DNA of 64,000 nucleotides from an uncultured Pelagibacteraceae bacterium (GTDB taxonomy: Bacteria; Pseudomonadota; Alphaproteobacteria; Pelagibacterales; Pelagibacteraceae): contig CACJQT010000007.1 in NCBI GenBank assembly GCA_902595635.1, positions 1 through 64,000 on the forward strand, read 5' to 3'. The notes under the pieces were generated by a model that was not told where the DNA came from, did no database searches, and saw only the letters and a program-made list of their open reading frames with translations. How positions within the stretch are numbered: position 1 is the stretch's first letter; each line of letters starts with the position of its first letter. Below, piece by piece: positions 1-9,709 of the stretch. A program made the position numbers and the translations under genes.

Positions 1-1619
1 AACACCCTCCTTTAAGTGGATTTGGAAAAATGATGCTAGGCGATGCTTTGTTATCAAAAAATAAAGAGTCAGCTATAAATTTAATAAAGGAAGGATTTAT
101 AACAGCTGATTTAAGTAAAAATGATCTTATTTTTTTTAGAAAAAAATTTAAAAAATATTTGAACAGTAGTGATTATATTAAAAGAGCTGATTATTTAGCT
201 TGGGAAAATAAATATTGGGATCTTAAAAGAATGATAAGATATCTACCAAAAGATTATCAACTTTTATATACAGCAAGGCAATTGTTAATGAGCAGATCTT
301 ATGGGGTTGATAGCGCTATCTCAAATGTGCCTGCAAGTTTAAAAAAAGATGCAGGTTTAAATTATGACAGACTCAAATGGAGAAGGAAAAGAGGAAGAGT
401 TGATAGTTCTTTAGAAATTTTACTAAGTATCAAAAATAATAAAGACTATATGGTTCGCCCAGATAAATGGTGGGTTGAAAGATCAATAATTGCAAGATCA
501 CTTATCTATAAGAAAAGATATGAGCAAGCTTATAAAATTACAAGTAAACATGGACTATCAGAGGGTGCTGAATTAGCTGAGGCAGAATGGATAAGTGGAT
601 GGATTGCTTTAAGTTTCTTAAAAGACCCAATTTTAGCAAAAAGTCATTTTACTAAATTTTATAATAATGTTGGATATCCAATTAGTTTATCAAGAGGTGC
701 TTATTGGCTTGGAAAAACGAACTTAGCACTAAATAATAAAGAAGAGGCAGATAAATGGTTTAAAGAAGGTTCAAAATATCTAACAACCTATTATGGTCAA
801 TTATCTCATATGAAAGTATATCCAAATAAAACTTTTGAACTTAAAGAAAGTACTCAAGTTGATAAAAATTATGCTGAAAGTTTTTACAAAAATAAATTGG
901 TCGCAATAGTACATTTATTAGATGAAGTAAAAAAAGATAAATATACTAAACATATTTTAAGATTTCTAGCGAATGACAATGTTTCAGCGGGCAGTGAAAT
1001 ATTGGCAGCAAAACTAGCAACTGACATCTCTAGATTTGATTTTGCAATTCAGGTTTCTAAAATAGCTTCTTATCAAAAAAGGTTTCATAACAAGTATAAT
1101 TATCCAGTAATAAGCACTCCGAATAAAGTTGGATCAAGAAAAATACCAGAACAAGCTTTAATTTTATCTATTATAAGACAAGAAAGTGAGTTTGATATAT
1201 CTGCAAGAAGTAGAGTTGGAGCACAAGGTTTAATGCAGTTGATGCCTTATACTGCAAAGACAGTTGCTAAGCAGGCAAAAGTTTCTTATTCAAAATCTCG
1301 TTTAACAACAAGTCCTGAGTATAATATAAATTTAGGATCTTTTTATATCGCAGGTTTAATTCTTGATTATGATGGATCCTACCCTTTCGCTGTAGCAGCA
1401 TATAATGCAGGACCAAAAAGAGTGAAGTATTGGAAAAAAATAAATAAAGATCCTCAAAAGAAACAAATAGATTATGTTGATTGGGTTGAGCTTATTAAGT
1501 TTAAAGAGACCAGAAACTATGTTCAGAGGGTTATGGAGAATTACAATGTTTATAGATACATTTTGTCTCAAAAACCAATATTTTTAAAAGATTTTTTTAG
1601 AAATAATCCGCTCTATTAG
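1..1619 (+). CDS. slt: Soluble lytic murein transglycosylase (5'-truncated by window)
   Basis: Periplasmic peptidoglycan-cleaving enzyme of the Slt70 type (GH23 fold). The C-terminal catalytic domain shows RQESEFDISARSRVGAQGLM with the catalytic Glu near residue 385 counted from the first ATG, then LMPYTAKTVAK and the AYNAGPKRVKYW motif. The N-terminal part is an alpha-helical superhelix-like region with repeated aromatic/charged helices. The reading frame is open from base 3 and runs in frame into the ATG at 30 without a stop, so the gene almost certainly begins upstream and no signal peptide is visible here. Its TAG stop (1617-1619) directly touches the 3' CCA of the convergent tRNA-Ser. 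Family assignment is secure; the true start is outside the window. Confidence 0.93.
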   Translation, partial: HPPLSGFGKMMLGDALLSKNKESAINLIKEGFITADLSKNDLIFFRKKFKKYLNSSDYIKRADYLAWENKYWDLKRMIRYLPKDYQLLYTARQLLMSRSYGVDSAISNVPASLKKDAGLNYDRLKWRRKRGRVDSSLEILLSIKNNKDYMVRPDKWWVERSIIARSLIYKKRYEQAYKITSKHGLSEGAELAEAEWISGWIALSFLKDPILAKSHFTKFYNNVGYPISLSRGAYWLGKTNLALNNKEEADKWFKEGSKYLTTYYGQLSHMKVYPNKTFELKESTQVDKNYAESFYKNKLVAIVHLLDEVKKDKYTKHILRFLANDNVSAGSEILAAKLATDISRFDFAIQVSKIASYQKRFHNKYNYPVISTPNKVGSRKIPEQALILSIIRQESEFDISARSRVGAQGLMQLMPYTAKTVAKQAKVSYSKSRLTTSPEYNINLGSFYIAGLILDYDGSYPFAVAAYNAGPKRVKYWKKINKDPQKKQIDYVDWVELIKFKETRNYVQRVMENYNVYRYILSQKPIFLKDFFRNNPLY

Positions 1620-1714
1620 TGGCGGAAGGAGAGGGATTCGAACCCTCGGTACACCTTTTCAAGCGTACGGCGGTTTAGCAAACCGCTGGTTTAAACCAGC
1701 TCACCCATCCTTCC
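1620..1714 (-). tRNA. tRNA-Ser (anticodon GCU)
   Basis: The reverse complement folds as a class II tRNA of 95 nt. The acceptor stem GGAAGGA pairs with TCCTTCC, the discriminator is G, and the CCA is encoded. The T arm is GAGGG-TTCGAAT-CCCTC, a long variable arm is present, and the anticodon stem GCGGT/ACCGC encloses loop TTGCTAA, giving anticodon GCU (reads AGC/AGU). The 3' end abuts the slt stop codon with no spacer. Confidence 0.97.
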
Positions 1715-1729
1715 ACGATAATATGTGTA

Positions 1730-1764
1730 ACTTGAAATCATTGAATATTCAATCATATTCAAGT
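1730..1764. repeat. Nested palindrome upstream of soxB
   Basis: Outer inverted arms ACTTGAA (1730-1736) and TTCAAGT (1758-1764) enclose a perfect 14-bp palindrome ATTGAATATTCAAT (1740-1753). The element therefore carries four TTGAA/TTCAA half sites. It occupies most of the 64-bp gap between tRNA-Ser (minus) and soxB (plus) and ends 14 bases before the soxB ATG. It could be an operator for the sox operon or an RNA hairpin. Function is inference. Confidence 0.6.
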
Positions 1765-1778
1765 AATTTCTCCAAAAT

Positions 1779-3032
1779 ATGAAAAACAAATATTCAGTAT
1801 TCTCTCTAATAAAAAATGCTTTATCACAGCATGAGAATTGGCAACAAGCTTGGGGAAATCCAGAGCCAAAAAAAGAATACGATGCTATTATTGTGGGTGG
1901 TGGCGGACACGGTTTGGCTACTGCTTATTATTTAGCAAAGAAACATAATTTAAAAAATATTGCAGTCCTAGAAAAAGGTTGGATTGGTGGTGGAAATACA
2001 GGGCGTAACACTACAATCATTAGATCAAATTATTTGTGGGATGCTAGTGCTGGTTTATATGATCATGCGCTTAAACTATGGGAAAATTTATCTCAAGAGC
2101 TAAACTACAATGTGATGTTCAGTCAAAGAGGAGTAATGAATTTAGCTCATAACCTTCAAGATGTAAGAGATTTAAAAAGAAGAACACATGCTAATAGACT
2201 AAACGGAATTGACGCTGTTTGGTTAAATACAGAGGAAGTTAAAAAATTTTGCCCAATTATAAATACATCACCTGATATCAGATACCCAGTTTTAGGTGGA
2301 ACATTACAAAGAAGAGCGGGAACAGCAAGACATGATGCTGTTGCCTGGGGTTATGCAAGAGGCGCAAGTGATATGGGTGTTGATATAATTCAAAACTGTG
2401 AAGTTAAAGGAATAAAAAGAAATGGTGATAGAGTTGAAGGATTAGAAACAACTAAAGGATTTATAAAAACTAATAAAATTGGAGTTGTTGCTGCAGGTCA
2501 CTCAAGTGTAATTGCAAATATGGCTGGATTAAAACTGCCTCTTGAAAGCAAACCATTACAAGCGTTAGTTTCAGAACCAGTAAAACCAATTATTAATACT
2601 GTTGTAATGTCAAATGCAGTTCATGCTTATGTAAGTCAATCTGATAAAGGCGAATTAGTTATAGGTGCGGGAACAGATTCATATGTTTCATATACTCAAA
2701 GAGGTAGTCATAATATTGTTGAAGAAACTTTAAAGGCTATTTTAGAGCTCTACCCTATTTTTAGTAGAATGAAGATGCTAAGACAATGGGGAGGAATTGT
2801 TGATATATGTCCAGATGCAAGCCCTATTATAAGTAAAACTAATATAAAAGGTTTATATTTTAATTGTGGTTGGGGTACCGGTGGTTTTAAAGCTACTCCA
2901 GGATCGGGAGATTTGTTTGCTCACACAATCGCAAATGATGAGCCACATAAATTAAATGCAGCATTTAATTTAAATAGATTTGTAAGCGGTGATCTTGTTG
3001 ATGAACATGGTGCTGCAGCAGTTGCACATTAA
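1779..3032 (+). CDS. soxB: Sarcosine oxidase beta subunit
   Basis: Beta subunit of the cytoplasmic heterotetrameric sarcosine oxidase, which oxidatively demethylates sarcosine (N-methylglycine) to glycine and passes the one-carbon unit to tetrahydrofolate. At 417 residues it is normal for the family. The N-terminal dinucleotide-binding loop [18 protein letters not shown] starts near residue 37. The segment [13 protein letters not shown] contains His185, equivalent to the histidine that covalently binds FMN in characterised enzymes. It is the first gene of soxBDAG, with soxD starting 2 bases after its stop. The chosen ATG gives the usual N-terminus preceding the FAD loop. Confidence 0.97.
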   Translation: MKNKYSVFSLIKNALSQHENWQQAWGNPEPKKEYDAIIVGGGGHGLATAYYLAKKHNLKNIAVLEKGWIGGGNTGRNTTIIRSNYLWDASAGLYDHALKLWENLSQELNYNVMFSQRGVMNLAHNLQDVRDLKRRTHANRLNGIDAVWLNTEEVKKFCPIINTSPDIRYPVLGGTLQRRAGTARHDAVAWGYARGASDMGVDIIQNCEVKGIKRNGDRVEGLETTKGFIKTNKIGVVAAGHSSVIANMAGLKLPLESKPLQALVSEPVKPIINTVVMSNAVHAYVSQSDKGELVIGAGTDSYVSYTQRGSHNIVEETLKAILELYPIFSRMKMLRQWGGIVDICPDASPIISKTNIKGLYFNCGWGTGGFKATPGSGDLFAHTIANDEPHKLNAAFNLNRFVSGDLVDEHGAAAVAH

Positions 3033-3034
3033 TA

Positions 3035-3316
3035 ATGTTTTTAATTAATTGTCCATTTTGTGGAGAGAGAGATCAAAGTGAGTTTTCTTCAGGTGGCGAA
3101 GCTCATATAGTTAGACCAAAACAACCAACTGAACTTAGCGATGATGATTGGGCAGAATATCTATTTATGAGAAAAAATATTAAAGGTATTCAATTTGAGA
3201 GATGGAATCATGTTCACGGATGCAGGAAATGGTTCAACGTTGTTAGAGATACATCTAATGATAAAATATTATCTGTTTATAAAATGGGTGAAAAACCTCC
3301 TGTAAATTACAAGTAA
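3035..3316 (+). CDS. soxD: Sarcosine oxidase delta subunit
   Basis: Small zinc-binding delta subunit (93 residues) of heterotetrameric sarcosine oxidase. Cys6, Cys9 (CPFC), His59 and Cys63 (HVHGC) match the four zinc ligands known from the crystal structures of this family. It helps hold the alpha and beta subunits together. The stop codon TAA overlaps the ATG of soxA by one base (TAATG), suggesting coupled translation within soxBDAG. Confidence 0.96.
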   Translation: MFLINCPFCGERDQSEFSSGGEAHIVRPKQPTELSDDDWAEYLFMRKNIKGIQFERWNHVHGCRKWFNVVRDTSNDKILSVYKMGEKPPVNYK

Positions 3317-6300
3317 TGCCCAATTATAGAATACATAAAACTGAATATATTGATGAAACTAAAAGAGTTTCATTTAAATATGATGGTAAGACTTATTTTG
3401 GATATGAAGGTGATACCTTAGCGTCAGCACTTTTAGCAAACGGTATTCATTTAGTGGGCAGAAGTTTTAAATATCACAGACCAAGAGGCATAGTTTCTTG
3501 TGGAACAGAAGAACCTAATGCAATTTGTCAAATTGGTAGTAAAAAAGACCTAACGGAACCAAATGTAAGAGCAACTGAGTTAGAATTGTATGAAGGATTA
3601 GAAGCAAGTTCTCAAAATTGCTGGCCTAACGTAAAATTTGATATTGGGGGAATTAATAACTTTATATCACCGTTAATTCCTGCAGGCTTTTATTATAAAA
3701 CATTTATGTGGCCAAAGAGTTTTTGGAAAAAAGTATATGAACCATTAATACGATTATCTGCAGGTTTAGGAAAATCTCCTACAGAACCAGATCCTGATAT
3801 CTATGATCACAAACATGTTCACTACGATGTATTAGTAATTGGTGGTGGGATTTCAGGTATTATTGCTGCAAAAATGGCAGCAAAAAATAATTTAAAAACT
3901 TTATTAGTAGATGACAAAAAAATACTAGGTGGTTCTACAATTTATCAAAATAATGAAAATATTAAGATTGATGATAAATTATCGAGTGAATGGTTAAAAA
4001 ATGAAATTCACGAAATTAAAAAATTAAGTAATTTAACAATTAAGACAAGAACAAGTATTGCAGCTTATCATGGATACAATTTTCTTTTAGCTAAAGAGAA
4101 TTTAACAGATCATTTACCAGAGGAAAAAAAGAAAAACAAGATTAGACAAAGATTATGGAAAATAAGAGCAAAAAAAGTTGTTATTGCAACTGGATCAATT
4201 GAAAGACCACTTGTATTCAATAATAATGATAGACCAGGAATATTATTATCTAATTCAATAAACAAATACCTGGATTATTATGGTGTTACCTGTGGAGAAA
4301 ACATAATATTATTTACGAATAATGATAGTGCATACGAAACTTCAATTTCACTTCATAAAAAAGGTATAAAGAATTTAATTGTTGATTTAAGAAAATCTGC
4401 TAGCTCTGAACTAATCAAACAAGCAGAAAGCCTAGGAATAAAAATATACTTTAATCATGTCGTAACAAATACTTTTGGATATAGAAAAATAAATTCATTA
4501 GAAATAATGAAACTATCAGAAGATGGAAATACAACTGTAGGTGATAAGATTAAATTAAGTTGTGACTGTTTAGGTATGAGTGGTGGATGGACACCTATGG
4601 TACATATGCATACCCAATCTGGAGGTAAATTAGATTTTAGAGATGAAGACCAAGTATTCTTACCAAAAGAAAATAGTGAAGATCAAATTTCTGTTGGTTC
4701 ATGCAATGGAGATTTTGATTTAGAAAATATTATTGATAAAACAGTCAATAAAATTAATAAATTCTTAGATATAGATAATCAAGATTACCAGGATACAAAT
4801 ATTATTTGCTCTAAAGAAAATGATAAAAGAAATATATGGCTTTTACCAAATAAAATACCTTTAGGTAAAACAAAATGCTTTATAGATTTTCAAAATGACT
4901 CAACTGCAAAAGATATTAAATTAGCCTTAAAAGAAGGCTTTAGATCAATTGAACATGTAAAAAGATATACAACGACTGGTATGGCAACAGATCAGGGAAA
5001 GTTATCTAATATGCACGCACTTGGGATTATAGCTGATACAGCTGGTGTAAAAATGGGTACATTAGGGACAACTACATTTAGACCGCCATTCACACCATTA
5101 ACCTTCGGAACACTAGTTGGGAGAAATGTTGGAAAATTTTTTGAAGTAGTAAGAAAAACATCTATGCATGAATGGCACGTAAAAAATAATGCAGAATTTG
5201 AAAATGTTGGTCAGTGGAAAAGACCTTGGTACTATCCAAAAAACGGGGAAAATATGCATGATGCTGTTCAAAGAGAAAGTAAAGCCGCACGTGATAGTGC
5301 GGGTATCTTAGATGCATCAACTCTCGGAAAAATTGATATCCAAGGAACAGATGCATCAGAATTTTTAAATCGAGTTTACACAAATGCTTGGTCAAAACTT
5401 GCAATCGGAAAATGTAGATACGGACTTATGTTAAATGAGGATGGTATGGTTTATGACGACGGTGTTACTACAAGAATATCTGAAAATCATTACCTAATGA
5501 CAACCACTACTGGTGGAGCTGCAAATGTATTAAGCAAACTTGAGGATTATTTACAAACGGAGTGGCCAGAGTTAGATGTTTATTTAACATCAGTGACAGA
5601 CCATTATTCTACAGCAAGTATTTGTGGCCCAAATTCAAAAAAAATTCTTAACAAACTTTTTCCAAATTTAGATTTAAGTGATGAAAACTTTCCTCATATG
5701 TCATTTAAAGAAGCTAAATTAGAAAATATAAATTGTAGAATAATGAGAATAAGTTTTACGGGTGAATTAAGCTATGAAATTAACATAGAGTCAAAATATG
5801 GACATTCATTATGGAAAATGTGTATAGAAGCTGGGAATGAGTTTAATTTGACACCTTATGGTACCGAAACAATGCACCTACTTAGAGCTGAAAAAGGTTT
5901 CATAATTGTTGGACAAGATACAGATGGCACGATGACTCCTTCAGACTTACAGATGGATTGGATTGTAAGTAAAAAGAAATATGACTTCATTGGTAAAAGA
6001 TCTTTATATAGAAGTGATACTATTAGAAAAGATAGAAAGCAATTGGTAGGACTACTTACAGATGATCCAAAAGAAATTTTGGAAGAAGGTGCTCAAATAG
6101 TTTCAGACGTTAAATCAAAACCTATAGATATGCTAGGACATGTAACTTCCAGCTATTTTAGTCCAAACCTAAATAAATCAATTGCCTTGGCTGTAGTTAG
6201 AAGTGGTAAAACAATGAAAGGTCAAAAGTTAATTATTCCAATGGAAAACAAAAATATTAATGTGACTGTTTCTGATACAATTTTTTTAGATAAGGAGAAT

Positions 6301-6318
6301 AAAAGACTAAATGCTTGA
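3316..6318 (+). CDS. soxA: Sarcosine oxidase alpha subunit
   Basis: Large alpha subunit (1000 residues) of heterotetrameric sarcosine oxidase. The N-terminal 100 residues form a ferredoxin-like/NAD-related domain (Fer2_4: YEGDTLASALLANG, GRSFKYHRPRG). A pyridine-nucleotide-disulfide-type NAD-binding region follows (VLVIGGGISGIIAAKMAA near residue 175). The C-terminal 400 residues are a GcvT-like aminomethyltransferase domain (ESKAARDSAGILDASTLGKI, GTETMHLLRAEKGFIIVGQD) that binds tetrahydrofolate and captures formaldehyde as 5,10-methylene-THF. It overlaps soxD by 1 base and soxG by 8 bases. Complete, with no sign of damage. Confidence 0.97.
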   Translation: MPNYRIHKTEYIDETKRVSFKYDGKTYFGYEGDTLASALLANGIHLVGRSFKYHRPRGIVSCGTEEPNAICQIGSKKDLTEPNVRATELELYEGLEASSQNCWPNVKFDIGGINNFISPLIPAGFYYKTFMWPKSFWKKVYEPLIRLSAGLGKSPTEPDPDIYDHKHVHYDVLVIGGGISGIIAAKMAAKNNLKTLLVDDKKILGGSTIYQNNENIKIDDKLSSEWLKNEIHEIKKLSNLTIKTRTSIAAYHGYNFLLAKENLTDHLPEEKKKNKIRQRLWKIRAKKVVIATGSIERPLVFNNNDRPGILLSNSINKYLDYYGVTCGENIILFTNNDSAYETSISLHKKGIKNLIVDLRKSASSELIKQAESLGIKIYFNHVVTNTFGYRKINSLEIMKLSEDGNTTVGDKIKLSCDCLGMSGGWTPMVHMHTQSGGKLDFRDEDQVFLPKENSEDQISVGSCNGDFDLENIIDKTVNKINKFLDIDNQDYQDTNIICSKENDKRNIWLLPNKIPLGKTKCFIDFQNDSTAKDIKLALKEGFRSIEHVKRYTTTGMATDQGKLSNMHALGIIADTAGVKMGTLGTTTFRPPFTPLTFGTLVGRNVGKFFEVVRKTSMHEWHVKNNAEFENVGQWKRPWYYPKNGENMHDAVQRESKAARDSAGILDASTLGKIDIQGTDASEFLNRVYTNAWSKLAIGKCRYGLMLNEDGMVYDDGVTTRISENHYLMTTTTGGAANVLSKLEDYLQTEWPELDVYLTSVTDHYSTASICGPNSKKILNKLFPNLDLSDENFPHMSFKEAKLENINCRIMRISFTGELSYEINIESKYGHSLWKMCIEAGNEFNLTPYGTETMHLLRAEKGFIIVGQDTDGTMTPSDLQMDWIVSKKKYDFIGKRSLYRSDTIRKDRKQLVGLLTDDPKEILEEGAQIVSDVKSKPIDMLGHVTSSYFSPNLNKSIALAVVRSGKTMKGQKLIIPMENKNINVTVSDTIFLDKENKRLNA

Positions 6319-6859
6319 AATCTTACATCCAAATATTTTAAATAATAATAAAAACAATATCGATATCAATTTATCTGAAGAAAAAATTAAAATTAATGTC
6401 AGGGGAAAAAATAAAGAATTTTTTACCAAAGTGGGTAAAATTCTATCTATTATTTTACCTTCTGAGTCAAATACCAGTTCATCAAATGAAAACTATGATG
6501 TTTTGTGGCTAAGTCCGGATGAATGGATGATATATTTTGATGAAAATAATAATACAAATATTTTTGATCAACTTTATAAAGATATTTCGTCTTTAAATTT
6601 TGGATCAATTACTGATATCTCTTCACAATTAATTTGCATAAATATAAAAGGAGAAAATATATTTGAATTATTATCATCTGGATCACCTTTTAATTTTGAA
6701 AAATTTAAAAATAATGTTGGTTCATCAACACAAACAATAGTAAATCATATTGATGTAATTCTTCACCACAAATCAAAGAATAATGTTAATTTATTTGTAA
6801 GAAGATCGTTTTCAGAACACCTTTATGAATGGTTAGTTGATAGCTCTAATTTTGTCTAA
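6311..6859 (+). CDS. soxG: Sarcosine oxidase gamma subunit
   Basis: Gamma subunit (182 residues) of heterotetrameric sarcosine oxidase, related to the GcvT fold and the most divergent of the four. Recognisable pieces are WLSPDEWMIYF, SITDISSQLICINIKG and the C-terminal FVRRSFSEHLYEWLVD. It is the last gene of soxBDAG and overlaps soxA by 8 bases. Its 3' end overlaps the 3' end of the convergent MATE gene by 27 bases, so no terminator lies between them. Position and C-terminal motifs make the call firm although gamma subunits are poorly conserved. Confidence 0.93.
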   Translation: MLEILHPNILNNNKNNIDINLSEEKIKINVRGKNKEFFTKVGKILSIILPSESNTSSSNENYDVLWLSPDEWMIYFDENNNTNIFDQLYKDISSLNFGSITDISSQLICINIKGENIFELLSSGSPFNFEKFKNNVGSSTQTIVNHIDVILHHKSKNNVNLFVRRSFSEHLYEWLVDSSNFV

Positions 6860-8182
6860 TTTATAATTCAAATAAAAAAAAGTATAACCAAGATACATCA
6901 GAGAAAAAATCCAATTGAATATTACCCATAACCAAAAAAATTCAGAAAAGTCAGAATTAAAATAAATTGCAGTATAAAATACGACAAATGGAAAAATTCC
7001 ATTTCGGCAAATATTAGCAATTAATGCGTTTTCAGCTTTTTTTAAGGCCATAAAAAAACCATTTGATAAAAAAAATATTGGATAAGCTGGCAGCACAAAG
7101 GCTGAAATCTCTAAATATAATTTTCCAAATTCAACGACCTCTAAATCTTTTGAAAATAATTTTGTTATCATTTCAGCACCAAAATAAATAATAAAAGAAG
7201 AAATAATCATTATAATGAAAGCATATTTTATAGCTTGGAAGTACGTTTCTTTAATTCTTAAAATATTTTGTGCACCAAAATTTTGAGCAATAATTGTGAT
7301 AATTGCTGTATTTATTCCCAAGATTGGTAATAAAACCACTTGTTCTATTTTGGTACCAGCCCCATAACCAGCTGCTGCATATTCTCCTGATAAACCTGCA
7401 TATTTGAATACAATAGCAGAAGCAATAGAATAACCGCAAATTGAAATTATTATTGGCATAGATTGAAAAAAAATATTTTTTAAAAAAAAAAATTTAGGAG
7501 TAAAATAAGAAATAAGTATGTTTTTAAATAAATTACTTTTTAAAACTTTTTTAAATATGATTAAAAAAGCGACCGTTTGAGCAATTAGAGTTGCTATTGC
7601 AATACCCTTCATACCCAAAGCTGGTATGAAATAAAATCCAAATATTAAAATTGGATTTAACAATATGTTTAAAAAAAAAGATAATATTAAAGCATTTCTA
7701 TAAGTTTTCGTATCGCCTTCTGCATGAAGTAATGAATTTAATGCAACAACTAAAATAAAAATAAACGAGCCAAGGAAAATGATATCTGTATATTGTAAGC
7801 CAAGATTTATTACCTCGTTAGTTGAACCCATAATTGAAAAAAGGTCTGATGCATAATTTAAACCAATAAAAGTAATCAACAGAATTATCAGAAAAGAAAA
7901 GAAAATTAATTGGCAGAAATAAATTGAAGCATTTTTATTATTTTTTTCTCCAATGCTATTACCTATCAATGATGTACCTGCAACTGTGATACCAATAGAT
8001 GAGGCAATAATAATAAAATAAATTGGGAAAGATTTTGTTAAAGCTGACAAAGCTTCAGGTGATATTTTACCTGCAAAATATGTATCAGCAATATTATATA
8101 ACGTTTGAAAGAGTGTACCTACCGATGCAGGTATTGCTAATTTTTTAATTAATTCTTTGATGTCATCACTTAATATATTCAT
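6833..8182 (-). CDS. MATE family efflux transporter
   Basis: Inner-membrane multidrug/organic-compound exporter of the MATE family (449 residues, usual length), normally driven by Na+ or H+. About twelve hydrophobic segments are visible in two halves. The N-terminal signature AIPASVGTLFQTLYNIADTY and the segment SALTKSFPIYFIIIASSIGI are typical of the NorM/DinF-like branch. Substrate cannot be told from sequence. It lies 4 bases downstream of the trhO-like gene on the same strand and its end overlaps soxG on the other strand. Confidence 0.93.
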   Translation of the reverse strand: MNILSDDIKELIKKLAIPASVGTLFQTLYNIADTYFAGKISPEALSALTKSFPIYFIIIASSIGITVAGTSLIGNSIGEKNNKNASIYFCQLIFFSFLIILLITFIGLNYASDLFSIMGSTNEVINLGLQYTDIIFLGSFIFILVVALNSLLHAEGDTKTYRNALILSFFLNILLNPILIFGFYFIPALGMKGIAIATLIAQTVAFLIIFKKVLKSNLFKNILISYFTPKFFFLKNIFFQSMPIIISICGYSIASAIVFKYAGLSGEYAAAGYGAGTKIEQVVLLPILGINTAIITIIAQNFGAQNILRIKETYFQAIKYAFIIMIISSFIIYFGAEMITKLFSKDLEVVEFGKLYLEISAFVLPAYPIFFLSNGFFMALKKAENALIANICRNGIFPFVVFYTAIYFNSDFSEFFWLWVIFNWIFSLMYLGYTFFYLNYKLDKIRAIN

Positions 8183-8186
8183 GATA

Positions 8187-9059
8187 TTATTTTTTTGAAT
8201 TTATCATTTGATTGTGCCTCATTGTGAAACGTTTAATTTGATCATTTGTCAATTTATCAAAGCAATTTGGACATGATAAGCCTATTTTATACTTTTTTGA
8301 TTTGGTTAGTTTTTTATGCAATGGCATTCTACAACCACCACAAACAGTATAATTTCCGATTTCTAGGTTTTTTTTAATAGTTACTCTTTTATCAAAAACA
8401 AAACATTCACCATTCCATTTATTTTTTTTTGGATTAGTTTTTTTAAAATAATTTAAGATACCACCCTTAAGCATATAAACATTTTTAAAACCTTTATTAT
8501 TAAGATAATTAGATGCTTTTTCACACCTGATACCACCAGTGCAAAACATCCCTATTGATTGATCTTTATTAAATTTTGATAAATAATTTTTAAAGTCTCT
8601 AAAATTTTTAGTTTCTGGATTAAGCGCATTTTTAAATGTACCAATCTTATATTCAAAAGGTTTTCTGGCATCGATCAGTTTAATATTTTTTTTAGATATA
8701 AATTCGTCCCATTTTTTAGGTGATAAATACTTTTTATTAAAAAAATTTTTAAAATTAATTTTTTCATTAATTGGAACTACTTCATTTTTTATTTTAACTT
8801 TATTTTTTGAGTATGGTAATATTTTTGAATTAATTTTATTTTGAATATCAAACTTATCAATTGACAAGATATTTTTTATTTTTGTAATTATAAGTTTAAT
8901 TTTTTTTTGACCACCTGATATTGTGCCATTAATTCCTTCAGGAGATAATATTATAAGACCTTTAATATCAAGTTTATTAGTTTCTTTTAAAATATTTTTT
9001 TTAATAATTTTTAATTTATTAAGTTTTGATATTTTATAAAAAGATACGATTTCAAACAT
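8187..9059 (-). CDS. trhO: Rhodanese-related tRNA uridine hydroxylase (TrhO/UPF0176)
   Basis: Cytoplasmic protein of the YceA/UPF0176 family, which in E. coli (TrhO) hydroxylates U34 of some tRNAs as the first step of 5-carboxymethoxyuridine formation. The N-terminal acylphosphatase-like domain (SPEGINGTISGG) is followed by a rhodanese domain with catalytic Cys in GMFCTGGIRCEKAS, and a C-terminal Cys cluster (CGGCRMPLH, CPNC). The chosen ATG at 9057-9059 gives MFEIVSFYKIS, matching the family N-terminus. An upstream in-frame TTG at 9071 would overlap the methyltransferase gene and is less likely. The rhodanese Cys and the C-terminal Cys set are intact. Confidence 0.92.
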   Translation of the reverse strand: MFEIVSFYKISKLNKLKIIKKNILKETNKLDIKGLIILSPEGINGTISGGQKKIKLIITKIKNILSIDKFDIQNKINSKILPYSKNKVKIKNEVVPINEKINFKNFFNKKYLSPKKWDEFISKKNIKLIDARKPFEYKIGTFKNALNPETKNFRDFKNYLSKFNKDQSIGMFCTGGIRCEKASNYLNNKGFKNVYMLKGGILNYFKKTNPKKNKWNGECFVFDKRVTIKKNLEIGNYTVCGGCRMPLHKKLTKSKKYKIGLSCPNCFDKLTNDQIKRFTMRHNQMINSKK

Positions 9060-9061
9060 AA

Positions 9062-9709
9062 TTACCAACAAACTGTAAAACCGTCACCAATTGGTAAAAT
9101 ATACTTATTAATAGATGATTTTTTTATGTATTTATTAAATTCTCTTAATTTTATAGTTAATTTGTCTTTTATCTTTGGATTTGCAACATCTCCTTTCCAT
9201 AGAGTATTATCAATTAAAATTATACCCTTTTTGCTTTTTAATTTAAGAGACTGTTTAAAATAATTTATATAATTTTCTTTATCTGCATCGATTAATATCA
9301 CATCATATTTTTCCTTTTTCTTAATTAAATTTTCAAGAGCAATTTTTCCATTGTTACAAATAAGATTTATTTTTTTATCTTGCTTTGCTTCTTTAAAAAA
9401 CTTAATTGCCTCATTGTTAGTTTTTAAATTTTTATCTATGCCAATTAATTTGCAATTCTTAGGTAAAGCAAGTGCAGCAGATAAAATGCTGTAACCTGTA
9501 AAAGTGCCAATTTCTAAATATGATTTATAGTTATTAATTTTTATGATAAATTGTATAAAGTTAGCTTGTAGAATTGAAATTTGTAATTTTTTAATATGAC
9601 CAAGTTTTTCGTTATATTTTAATAATTTTCTTTGTACTTTGTGAAGATTATTTGTATGTGAAAAAATATAATTGATCATATTTTGATCAATTATGAAATT
9701 TTTATCCAT
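9062..9709 (-). CDS. SAM-dependent O-methyltransferase (COMT-like)
   Basis: Class I SAM-dependent methyltransferase of the Methyltransf_3 family (215 residues), similar to bacterial catechol/caffeoyl-CoA O-methyltransferases and to TrmR-like tRNA methyltransferases. Motif [21 protein letters not shown] binds [25 protein letters not shown] and [12 protein letters not shown] supply the metal-binding acidic residues. Whether the substrate is a small catechol or a tRNA 5-hydroxyuridine cannot be read from the sequence. The neighbouring trhO (2 bases downstream) makes the tRNA wobble-uridine methylation role (TrmR-like) attractive. It overlaps gatB by 8 bases. Confidence 0.88.
   Translation of the reverse strand: MDKNFIIDQNMINYIFSHTNNLHKVQRKLLKYNEKLGHIKKLQISILQANFIQFIIKINNYKSYLEIGTFTGYSILSAALALPKNCKLIGIDKNLKTNNEAIKFFKEAKQDKKINLICNNGKIALENLIKKKEKYDVILIDADKENYINYFKQSLKLKSKKGIILIDNTLWKGDVANPKIKDKLTIKLREFNKYIKKSSINKYILPIGDGFTVCW

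Noticed and set aside
7465-7500. Long A/T homopolymers as possible terminators inside the MATE gene and elsewhere
   Set aside because: They lie inside coding frames, lack GC-rich stems and reflect the AT-rich composition.
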